Of a stretch of DNA of 64,000 nt, positions 8,474-15,898 are shown piece by piece (within the stretch, counting starts at the first letter, position 1; the number at the start of each line of letters is the position of its first letter). The stretch lies in contig JAEZHI010000034.1 of assembly GCA_023436885.1 (NCBI GenBank), forward strand, positions 186,001 to 250,000, given 5' to 3'. A program made the position numbers and the translations under genes. The stretch comes from Pseudomonadota bacterium (GTDB lineage Bacteria > Pseudomonadota > Alphaproteobacteria > Rhizobiales > Pleomorphomonadaceae). The notes beneath the pieces are model-generated. The model had not been told where the DNA came from, ran no database searches, and saw nothing but the letters and a program-made list of their open reading frames with translations.

Positions 8474-9394
8474 TTACGACTTGCGGCCGGAGAACATCGT
8501 CGCGGTGTACACCACCAGTGCTGCCCAGATGAACATGAAGGCGATGAGCTTACCGGTCGAGAACGGTTCGTGGAATACGAACACGGCCGTAATGAAGATC
8601 ATTGATGGCGCGATATACTGCATGAGCCCAATCGTCGAATAGCGCAGCAGGCGGGCGCCAAAGACAAATAGGATGAGCGGCACAGCCGTGACAAGGCCGG
8701 AGGCAGCCAGCAGAATCGTATCGGAAACAGTTGTTTCTACGCCCGTGCCGACAAAATGGCCGTTCCCCGTAGCCATCAGCCATCCAAGAAAGACAAGCGC
8801 CAGCGGAGAGATCAGCACGACTTCCAGCAGGAAGCCCTGCGTTGGTCCGATCGGCAGCGTCTTCTTGAGATAGCCGTAAATGCCAAAGCTCAGCGCCAGC
8901 GCCAACGACACCCAGGGCAGACCGCCACTCTCCACAGTCATCAGACCGACACCGAGAATGGCGAGAGCGACAGCGAACATCTGCGCCTTGTTCAGACGCT
9001 CACCGAGAAAAATGGTGCCCAGAGCCACATTGACCAGCGGATTGATGAAATAGCCGAGCGCCGATTCGAGCGCCCTGCCCGAGCCGATCGCCCAGACGTA
9101 GATTGCCCAGTTCACCGAGATCAGGCTGGCTGTCACAAAGCCCATGACCAGCGTGCGTGGCTGTCGGAACACCGCAAGGAAGCTGCCAAAACCGCCCTGC
9201 GCCGCCAGGATCGCTGCGGTAATCGGCACCGACCACAAGACGCGGTGCGCCACCACCTCGTAAGGTGAAATATGGGCCACAGCCTTCATGTAGAAGGGCA
9301 AGAAGCCCCAAAGAAGGTAAGCGGTGAAAGCGAAGGCGAAGCCGCGATAGCGGCTGGAATCAGCCGGAGCGGCCTGGACGGTTGTCATGGTCAT
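8474..9394 (-). CDS. rarD: EamA-family permease, RarD-like
   Basis: Inner-membrane protein of the drug/metabolite transporter superfamily, about 306 residues with ten predicted hydrophobic segments from two EamA repeats. The N-terminal FAFAFTAYLLWGFLPFYMKAV and the ALGYFINPLVNVALGTIFLGERL segment match the RarD subgroup, whose substrate is not established. The start is uncertain: ATG codons at 9394 and 9388 and a TTG at 9406 are all in frame without a strong ribosome site. It lies behind hppA on the same strand, with a terminator between, and converges with omlA. Confidence 0.88.
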   Translation of the reverse strand: MTMTTVQAAPADSSRYRGFAFAFTAYLLWGFLPFYMKAVAHISPYEVVAHRVLWSVPITAAILAAQGGFGSFLAVFRQPRTLVMGFVTASLISVNWAIYVWAIGSGRALESALGYFINPLVNVALGTIFLGERLNKAQMFAVALAILGVGLMTVESGGLPWVSLALALSFGIYGYLKKTLPIGPTQGFLLEVVLISPLALVFLGWLMATGNGHFVGTGVETTVSDTILLAASGLVTAVPLILFVFGARLLRYSTIGLMQYIAPSMIFITAVFVFHEPFSTGKLIAFMFIWAALVVYTATMFSGRKS

Positions 9395-9432
9395 GAGTCC
9401 GGACAATGGAGTGCACCGCCAGCCGGCGCCAC

Positions 9433-9472
9433 CCGAAAAGGCAAAGCGGCGGCCGGTTGCCCGACCGCCGCT
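9433..9472 (-). terminator. Intrinsic terminator after hppA
   Basis: Stem AGCGGCGG-CGG/CCG-CCGCCGCT (9445-9472), followed on the minus strand by TTTGCCTTTTC. Confidence 0.75.
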
Positions 9473-9502
9473 CCGTTCAGTCGAAATACTGACGTGGGTC
9501 TA

Positions 9503-11641
9503 TCAGCTGTGGGCGAGAACCGCCAGCAGCAGCAGAGCCACGATGTTCGTGATCTTGATCGCTGGGTTGACGGCCGGACCAGCGGTGTCCTTGTATGGGT
9601 CGCCGACGGTATCACCGGTCACCGAGGCCTTATGGGCATCGGACCCCTTGAAGTGCTTGACGCCGTCCTTGTCGACGAAGCCGTCTTCGAAGCTCTTCTT
9701 GGCGTTGTCCCAGGCGCCACCACCCGAGGTCATCGAGATGGCGACGAACAGGCCGTTGACGATCACGCCGAGCAGCGAGGCGCCGAGAGCGGCGAAGGCA
9801 TTGGCCTTCGAACCCGAGGCGGCAAGCACGCCGAAGTAGACGACCAAAGGCGACAGAACCGGCAGCAGCGACGGCACGATCATCTCGCGGATGGCCGCCT
9901 TGGTCAGCATGTCGACGGCACGGCCATAGTCAGGACGATCGGTGCCGGCCATGATGCCCGGCTTTTCCTTGAACTGACGGCGCACTTCCTCGACCACGGA
10001 GCCGGCAGCGCGGCCCACGGCGGTCATGGCGATGCCACCGAACAGGTACGGGATCAGACCGCCGAACAGGAGGCCGGCCACCACGTAGGGGTTGGACAGC
10101 GACAGATCGATGGTGCCAATGCCCTGGAAGTAGCTGACGCCACTTTCGGCAAAGTGCTTGATGTCGTTCGTGTAGGCAGCGAACAGCACCAGGGCGCCGA
10201 GGCCAGCCGAACCGATGGCGTAACCCTTGGTGACGGCCTTGGTGGTGTTGCCAACGGCGTCGAGCGCGTCGGTCGTATGACGGACGTCTTTCGGCAGGCC
10301 GGCCATCTCGGCGATGCCACCGGCGTTGTCAGTGACGGGACCGAAGGCGTCGAGCGCCACGATCATGCCGGCGAGGCCGAGCATGGTGCTGACGGCAATG
10401 GCCGTGCCGAAAAGACCACCCAGCTGGTAGGTGGCAATGATGCCGGCAACGATGACGAGGGCCGGAAGAGCCGTCGACTCGAGCGAGACAGCGAGGCCCT
10501 GGATCACGTTGGTGCCGTGACCGGTCACCGACGCCTGGGCGATCGACGTCACCGGACGCTTGCCGGTGCCGGTGTAATACTCGGTGATCCAGACGATCAG
10601 GCCGGTGACGACCAGGCCCAGGATGCCGCAGATGAACAGCTTGGTGCCGGTCAGAGCGATACCGTCGACAACGCCGATCTCACCCCAGCCGATGGTCAGC
10701 GACGTAGCGCCACCGAGGCCAATGATCGAAAGCAGCGACGAAGCCCAGAGGCCCTTGTAGAGGGCGCCCATGATCGAGTTGTTGGCGCCCAGCTTCACGA
10801 AGAAGGTGCCGATGATCGAGGTGATGATGCAGGCGCCGCAGATCAGCAGCGGGTAGAGCATCGCCTTGGGCAGCAGATCGGCGTTACCGGCGAAGAAGAT
10901 CGAGGCAAGCACCATGGTGGCGACCACGGTCACCGCATAGGTCTCGAACAGGTCGGCAGCCATGCCGGCACAGTCGCCGACGTTGTCACCGACGTTGTCC
11001 GCGATGGTGGCCGGGTTGCGCGGATCATCTTCCGGAATACCGGCTTCCACCTTGCCGACGAGGTCGGCACCGACGTCGGCACCCTTGGTGAAGATACCGC
11101 CGCCGAGACGCGCGAAGATCGAGATTAGCGAAGCGCCAAAGCCGAGAGCAACGAGAGCGTCGATGACGACGCGGTCATTGACGGCATGCCCCATCGGCCC
11201 GGTCAGCACCCAGAAGTAGACGGCGACGCCAAGAAGCGCGAGGCCAGCCACCAGAAGGCCGGTGACGGCGCCCGCCTTGAAGGCGATGTTGAGACCGCCG
11301 GCCAGCGACTGCATGGCAGCAGCGGCGGTGCGGACGTTGGCGCGAACCGAGACGTTCATGCCGATGAAGCCGGCAAGGCCCGACAGAACGGCGCCGACGA
11401 CGAAACCGATGGCCACCGGCAGACCGAGCAGCAGCGCGATCACAACCAGGATGACCACGCCGACGATGCCGATCGTGGTGTACTGACGCTTGAGATAGGC
11501 CTTGGCGCCCTCTGCGACAGCCCCCGAGATTTCCTGCATGCGGGCGCTGCCCGCGTCCGATGCCATGACGGACTTAATCGCCCATACGCCATAGGCGATG
11601 GACAACAGTCCGCAAATGATCGCGATGTATAGAACGTACAT
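9503..11641 (-). CDS. hppA: Membrane-bound proton-translocating pyrophosphatase
   Basis: Integral membrane pump that couples pyrophosphate hydrolysis to proton export. 712 residues, about 16 membrane helices. Pyrophosphate-site motifs are intact: DVGADLVGKVEAGIPEDDPRNPA and DNVGDNVGDCAGMAADLFE, with the C-terminal GDTVGDPYKDTAGPAVNP. The ATG at 11641 has GGAGGG four bases upstream; an upstream extension lacks support. The GNTTK motif puts Lys468 where potassium-dependent enzymes have Ala, so it should be potassium-independent. It is monocistronic, with its own terminator. Confidence 0.97.
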   Translation of the reverse strand: MYVLYIAIICGLLSIAYGVWAIKSVMASDAGSARMQEISGAVAEGAKAYLKRQYTTIGIVGVVILVVIALLLGLPVAIGFVVGAVLSGLAGFIGMNVSVRANVRTAAAAMQSLAGGLNIAFKAGAVTGLLVAGLALLGVAVYFWVLTGPMGHAVNDRVVIDALVALGFGASLISIFARLGGGIFTKGADVGADLVGKVEAGIPEDDPRNPATIADNVGDNVGDCAGMAADLFETYAVTVVATMVLASIFFAGNADLLPKAMLYPLLICGACIITSIIGTFFVKLGANNSIMGALYKGLWASSLLSIIGLGGATSLTIGWGEIGVVDGIALTGTKLFICGILGLVVTGLIVWITEYYTGTGKRPVTSIAQASVTGHGTNVIQGLAVSLESTALPALVIVAGIIATYQLGGLFGTAIAVSTMLGLAGMIVALDAFGPVTDNAGGIAEMAGLPKDVRHTTDALDAVGNTTKAVTKGYAIGSAGLGALVLFAAYTNDIKHFAESGVSYFQGIGTIDLSLSNPYVVAGLLFGGLIPYLFGGIAMTAVGRAAGSVVEEVRRQFKEKPGIMAGTDRPDYGRAVDMLTKAAIREMIVPSLLPVLSPLVVYFGVLAASGSKANAFAALGASLLGVIVNGLFVAISMTSGGGAWDNAKKSFEDGFVDKDGVKHFKGSDAHKASVTGDTVGDPYKDTAGPAVNPAIKITNIVALLLLAVLAHS

Positions 11642-11967
11642 GATCCCTCCGCAGTGCCGGACACTCGAGGGCCCGGCCTTGGCGCCACGAACCGAAGACG
11701 AACGCCCCATGGGACCCTGATGGATCCCGTGCCTGTTCGCCTTGGGAGCGACCCTCTTTTCTTCCGCCTTGCAGAAGGCGTCGACATGCGACGACGATCC
11801 CGTTCTGCGGACAGATGCGAGGGCGGAATTACCGATAAAGGCTCGATTGGTGGCGTCAAGGCAGTGAAAGCCCGGAGCGGCCGTTTTTCGCGGGGTTGTC
11901 CCCCGCTCGGGGCAAAACCATTGCTAGTTAAACGGAGCAATGGCCCGAGCGGGACCTGAACGCGTCG
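11642..11967. other. Intergenic, hppA promoter region
   Basis: 326 bases between hppA and the DedA-type gene, both on the minus strand. It should hold the hppA promoter. I see no gene, strong hairpin or recognisable riboswitch. Confidence 0.5.
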
Positions 11968-12549
11968 TCACAAGACATAACGTGCAGCAACGAATCCGCC
12001 GATGATAACGATCAGCAGGCCCCACATCACCGCGTCAAGCCGTCGCTCGATGAACTCGCGTACCGGCTCGCCAAAAAGGCGCAGAAGGTAGGCCACCAGG
12101 AAAAATCGGACGCCGCGCGTTATGGCACACAACACAATAAAGAGCGGGAAATTATAGGCGGCGAAGCCCGAAGCGATTGTCACCAGCTTGAAGGGAATGG
12201 GGGTCAGTCCCTTGATCAGAATGATCCAGGCACCGTAGTGGGCGTAAGCGGCACGGAAATCATCGAAGCTCTGGCCGTAGCCATAGACGCGGATCAGCCA
12301 GGCGCCAATGCTGTCAAACAGGAAAAGACCTATCGAATACCCCAGGACAGCGCCGCACACTGAAGCAATGGTGCAGATCAGCGCATAAGTGAACGCCTTG
12401 TCGCGTCGCGCCAGAACCATGGGTATCAGCATCACGTCGGGGGGAATCGGAAAGAACGAGCTTTCCGCAAAGGAGACCGCAGCGAGCCATGTTCCTGCCT
12501 TGCGGCTGCCGGCGAGCGACATGGTCCAGTCGTAAAGCTTGCGGAACAT
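11968..12549 (-). CDS. DedA-superfamily (YqaA-like, SNARE-associated/VTT) membrane protein
   Basis: 193-residue inner-membrane protein of the VTT/DedA superfamily, several members of which act as lipid scramblases or flippases. The signature is visible as a re-entrant stretch FAESSFFPIPPDVMLIPMVLARRDKAF, the GAVLGYSIGLFLFDSIG segment and KGLTPIPFKLVTIASGFAAYNFPLFI with RGVRFF. Four to five hydrophobic segments are predicted. The ATG at 12549 has GGAGG five bases upstream. It stands alone between hppA and thiL. Confidence 0.88.
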   Translation of the reverse strand: MFRKLYDWTMSLAGSRKAGTWLAAVSFAESSFFPIPPDVMLIPMVLARRDKAFTYALICTIASVCGAVLGYSIGLFLFDSIGAWLIRVYGYGQSFDDFRAAYAHYGAWIILIKGLTPIPFKLVTIASGFAAYNFPLFIVLCAITRGVRFFLVAYLLRLFGEPVREFIERRLDAVMWGLLIVIIGGFVAARYVL

Positions 12550-12717
12550 CGAACCTCCGAAAAATGCAAAAGAAAAACGGCTCGTCAAAATCAACAGCAG
12601 TCGAGCCCCAAAAAATGCGGGCCCGGCCGAGGTCTAGCGACTCGCCTCGGGCGATGCAAGCCGAGTCAGACCAGGCCAGCCGCTCGATCAGCACATAGCA
12701 ACATTCGGGCCGTCCAG

Positions 12718-13710
12718 TCAGAAATGACGGTAGGAGCCTGTGCCCAGATTGGCGAGCGCCGAATGGTCGCCTCGCACAGCGATTCCTTCGCCCTGAAGCA
12801 CGCGGCCAATGGCAGCGGCGCCTACGCCCGCAGCATCGGCTACGGCAAGAAACGCTTCAACCTTGGCCTCGGGAATCGAAAGGGCCAGTTCATAATCGTC
12901 GCCGCCGGTCAAAACCGGAACGAGGAGAGAGGGATCGGCCGCCACCGCCGCTCGCGCCGCCGACGACAATGGAACGCGCTCAGCGTCGATCTCGATGGCG
13001 ACGCCGGACGCTGCCGCCATCTTGGCGAGATCGCCGACGAGACCATCGGAAATATCCATGCCGCCCGAGGCGCAGTCGGCAACCGCCGAAGCTAGAACAC
13101 CACGGGGTTGTGGCAGCAGGTAACGATCGAGAAGATGATCGCGATGAGCATCGGCAAGGCCCAGCCGCCCAGCCAGCTCCAGATCGAGGCGAAGCGCGAG
13201 GCCAAGCGCCGCATCGCCAATCGTGCCGGTCACGACGATGATATTGCCGACCTGCGCGCCACCGCGCCGCACCATCGCTCCCTCTTTGACCTCGCCGATC
13301 GCTGTGACGGACAGCGTCAGGCCGGCGGGAGACCGGACGGTGTCCCCCCCGTAGAGCGAGATGCCATAGGCTGCCTGATCCGCGGCAAGTCCGGCACCCA
13401 AGGCATCGATCTGTTCGATCGTGAAGTCCTTGGGCAAGCCGAGGGCGAGGAGATAACCGACCGGTGACGCCCCCTTGGCAGCGAGATCGGAAAGATTGAC
13501 GCGCAGCGCCTTGCGCGCCACCGCGTCCCAGGAATCGTCCGCGAAGAAATGGACGCCGCTCACCACCTCGTCCTTGGTCAGGACAAGATCGCGCCCGGGG
13601 CGCGGACGATAAAAGGCGGCATCATCAGTAAGCCCCAGCGCGCCATCAGCGGCCAGGGGCGCAAACACGCGGGCGATCAGCTCGAATTCACCGATGCTGC
13701 CCGCCGTCAT
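12718..13710 (-). CDS. thiL: Thiamine-monophosphate kinase
   Basis: Phosphorylates thiamine phosphate to thiamine pyrophosphate with ATP in the cytoplasm. 330 residues with the AIR-synthase-like fold. Metal- and ATP-binding segments are visible: LGLTDDAAFYRPRPGRDLVLTKDEVVSGVHF near the N terminus, LRVNLSDLAAKGASPVGYLLALGLP, SLYGGDTVRSP, and GGMDISDGLVGDLAKMA. The start at 13710 (MTAGSIGEFELI) lies one base after the nusB stop codon, so the two genes are cotranscribed and probably translationally coupled. The usual upstream ribH is missing from this block. Confidence 0.95.
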   Translation of the reverse strand: MTAGSIGEFELIARVFAPLAADGALGLTDDAAFYRPRPGRDLVLTKDEVVSGVHFFADDSWDAVARKALRVNLSDLAAKGASPVGYLLALGLPKDFTIEQIDALGAGLAADQAAYGISLYGGDTVRSPAGLTLSVTAIGEVKEGAMVRRGGAQVGNIIVVTGTIGDAALGLALRLDLELAGRLGLADAHRDHLLDRYLLPQPRGVLASAVADCASGGMDISDGLVGDLAKMAAASGVAIEIDAERVPLSSAARAAVAADPSLLVPVLTGGDDYELALSIPEAKVEAFLAVADAAGVGAAAIGRVLQGEGIAVRGDHSALANLGTGSYRHF

Positions 13711-13711
13711 C

Positions 13712-14212
13712 TCAGGCCCCGATCTTCGGAAATTCGTCGGGGCGTGTCTCATGGGCGATGCGATCGAGTACGCCGTTGACGAGGCGCGGCTCGTCGTCCT
13801 CAAAAAAGGCCCGGGCAACATCGATATATTCGGAAATGATCACCCTCCCCGGCACATCGTCACGACGGAGAAGCTCGTAAGTGCCGCAGCGCAAGATAGC
13901 GCGCAGCGTCGCGTCGACACGCTTCAGAGGCCAATCCTCGACCAACGCCGTATGAACCATCGGATCGATCGTCCGCTGATCGGTAACGACGCCGCCGACG
14001 ATGTCGCGGAACCAGCCCGCATCAGCCTGGCGATATTCGAAGCCGTCGATTTCCTTGCCCAGCCGAAAAGCCTCGAACTCCTGCACGACCTCAAGCAGAT
14101 CGCCGCCACCAATCTCAAGCTGGTAGAGTGCCTGGACGGCAGCAAGGCGGGCGGCACCACGCTGGTTGGCCGGGCGCGGCTCGGATCGGGCACCGGATCG
14201 GTCGTCGGTCAT
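13712..14212 (-). CDS. nusB: Transcription antitermination factor NusB
   Basis: RNA-binding partner of NusE (S10) in rRNA antitermination. 166 residues, all-helical. The arginine-rich N terminus (NQRGAARLAAVQALYQLEIGG) and the C-terminal LRAILRCGTYELLRRDDVPGRVIISEYIDVARAFFEDDEPRLVNGVLDRIA are typical. It ends one base before thiL. In many relatives nusB follows ribH; here 520 bases without a gene precede it, so it needs its own promoter. Confidence 0.95.
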   Translation of the reverse strand: MTDDRSGARSEPRPANQRGAARLAAVQALYQLEIGGGDLLEVVQEFEAFRLGKEIDGFEYRQADAGWFRDIVGGVVTDQRTIDPMVHTALVEDWPLKRVDATLRAILRCGTYELLRRDDVPGRVIISEYIDVARAFFEDDEPRLVNGVLDRIAHETRPDEFPKIGA

Positions 14213-14732
14213 CGTCCAAATGTCTCCAAGAGCGCCGGGGTCGACCGGAGCAGCCTCCGGGACACCAACCGCGCTGAATCATCATTTCAGAACGCCGCCA
14301 CGGTCCCTCGGGAGGGATGCGAAAGGCACCGCGGGAAGCGGCCGGTCCTGATATTGCTGTGGCGGCGCAAAGACCACGGAACGACCGGTTTGTCCAGCAG
14401 AAAACGGCATTTCCGTCGGCGGCAGAGATCAGATGAGTCGCTTTTCCTTTGTACCGCGGCTTAGCCAGTTGCGAACGGTCTCGAAAGGCGAAGACGAGTT
14501 GAACAGGATCATCCGAGCGAGGGTATGAGCTCTGGACAACCACGTGTAATGGAGATCGTCGTTCTCCGCCTGATCGATCACTGTCAGATAATGTCCTTGA
14601 CCACTGAGAGGTGAGCCGGCCTCATTGGGATAGCCAAGTCTTTTCTCTCTGGGGAGGACAACGGACTGTGTACCCTTTCGGTGCCGCTGCTTTTCTGGCA
14701 GAGCAACGAGCATCTTCCGAAACGGACAAATC
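14213..14732. other. Intergenic, between nusB and marC (divergent)
   Basis: 520 bases without a gene I can support. Open frames here (for example 14429-14734 minus) use AT-ending codons unlike the neighbours and show no domain. Promoters for nusB-thiL and marC must lie here. No riboswitch fold was recognised. Confidence 0.5.
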
Positions 14733-15380
14733 ATGCCGATCGACTATATCCTCAACGCCTTCGCGACACTTTTCGTCACCATCGATCCGGTTGGGCTTGC
14801 CCCGCTGGTACTGGCGTTGACGGCAGGCGCTCGCCCCGAAATGCGCCGAGCCATGGCAGTCCGTGCCTCAGTCATCGCCTTTCTGGTGCTGATCGCCTTT
14901 GCCTTTGTCGGCGCCGGCATCCTCACCTTTCTTGGCATCTCCATGGCAGCGTTCCGCATCGCAGGCGGTCTGCTGCTATTCTGGATTGCCTTCGAAATGG
15001 TGTTTGAAAAGCCGAAGTCGACGGCAGGCGAAAAGGGAGTGCATGCAGATGTGACCGTCGGTCACCCGCAGCCGATCGGCGAGGATATTCGCCATCTGGC
15101 TGTCTTCCCGATCGCTATCCCATTCCTTGCCGGTCCCGGCGCCATATCGGCGACCATTCTTCTCGCTGCCGATGCACGCAATGCGCTGACCATGGCGATG
15201 CTGGTACTAATCATCGCAGCCATCATCGCGCTGTCGTTCGCCATCTTCCTCGCCGCCGACCGCATTGACCGCTACCTGGGCGACACCGGGCGGAATGTGC
15301 TGACCCGCCTCCTCGGCGTTTTGCTGGCCTCGCTCGCGGTGCAGTTCGTCGCAGATGGCATCAAGGCCATCATGGCTTAA
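14733..15380 (+). CDS. MarC-family integral membrane protein
   Basis: 215-residue inner-membrane protein of the MarC/YchE/YhgN family (UPF0056), with six predicted hydrophobic segments. The conserved pairs are present: FVTIDPVGLAPLVLALT near the N terminus and AVFPIAIPFLAGPGAISATILLA in the middle. MarC was once tied to multiple antibiotic resistance, but this has not held up and the function is unknown. It is monocistronic and convergent with a small secreted-protein gene, separated by a bidirectional hairpin. Confidence 0.9.
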   Translation: MPIDYILNAFATLFVTIDPVGLAPLVLALTAGARPEMRRAMAVRASVIAFLVLIAFAFVGAGILTFLGISMAAFRIAGGLLLFWIAFEMVFEKPKSTAGEKGVHADVTVGHPQPIGEDIRHLAVFPIAIPFLAGPGAISATILLAADARNALTMAMLVLIIAAIIALSFAIFLAADRIDRYLGDTGRNVLTRLLGVLLASLAVQFVADGIKAIMA

Positions 15381-15392
15381 AGCTTGCGAACA

Positions 15393-15420
15393 AGCCCTGC
15401 CGGAAAAATCCGACAGGGCT
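15393..15420. terminator. Hairpin between convergent genes
   Basis: AGCCCTG-CGGA and TCCG-CAGGGCT form a 12-bp stem with one mismatch and an AAAA loop. No clear T tract on either side, so termination is likely but not certain. Confidence 0.5.
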
Positions 15421-15449
15421 AAGGCGCTCAATTAAACTAAAGGAAAGGC

Positions 15450-15761
15450 TCAGTTCTTGGCGAACGCCGCAGCCACGGCCGCGCGGATTACCTTGTCCTG
15501 CTCGGGCGTGAACTTCGAACGGGAAGGCGCGTCGAAGCTGTCGCCTTCGAACTGCTTCATCGCCTCGGCTGAAGCCTTGCGACAGCGTTCGATCATGGAA
15601 TTCCGATCGATGCCTTCGACCCGATACTGCGTGTTGACGCAATAATCGAGAAACTTGCGCGCCAGAGTATCGCGGGAAATCGTGTCGGCGTTTGCCGGCA
15701 ATGCCCCCACAACACCGGCCGTCAACGCAACGGCGGCAACCACACCGGAAATAACCCGCAT
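15450..15761 (-). CDS. Small secreted/periplasmic protein of unknown function
   Basis: 103 residues. The start is the second of two adjacent ATGs (15761), five bases after GAGG. Residues 1-25 form a signal peptide (MRVISGVVAAVALTAGVVG, cleavage after ALPANA). The mature part of about 78 residues is hydrophilic, with two cysteines (in LDYCVNTQYRV and MIERCRKASAEA) that could form a disulfide in the periplasm, and an alanine-rich C terminus. I do not recognise a family. It converges with marC and follows no obvious operon. Confidence 0.75.
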   Translation of the reverse strand: MRVISGVVAAVALTAGVVGALPANADTISRDTLARKFLDYCVNTQYRVEGIDRNSMIERCRKASAEAMKQFEGDSFDAPSRSKFTPEQDKVIRAAVAAAFAKN

Positions 15762-15898
15762 CATGGCCTCATTCCAAAGAATCACCGGGCCACGCCGCGC
15801 GCCCCCGGAAACCGCGGTTACTTAGGGCAAGCCAGCCCATCCTCGCAACCGGCTTCCTGGGAGCAAAGTCGTTTTCGGACCAAAACCTTGCACGTTGA

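Noticed and set aside
9272..11128. 618-codon open frame on the plus strand
   Set aside because: Antisense to hppA; composition (His, Gly, Asp, Gln, Arg repeats) is what a high-GC3 gene gives on its opposite strand, and no domain is present.
14429..14734. 101-codon open frame on the minus strand upstream of nusB
   Set aside because: Codon choice unlike neighbouring genes, no domain, no good ribosome site; left as intergenic.
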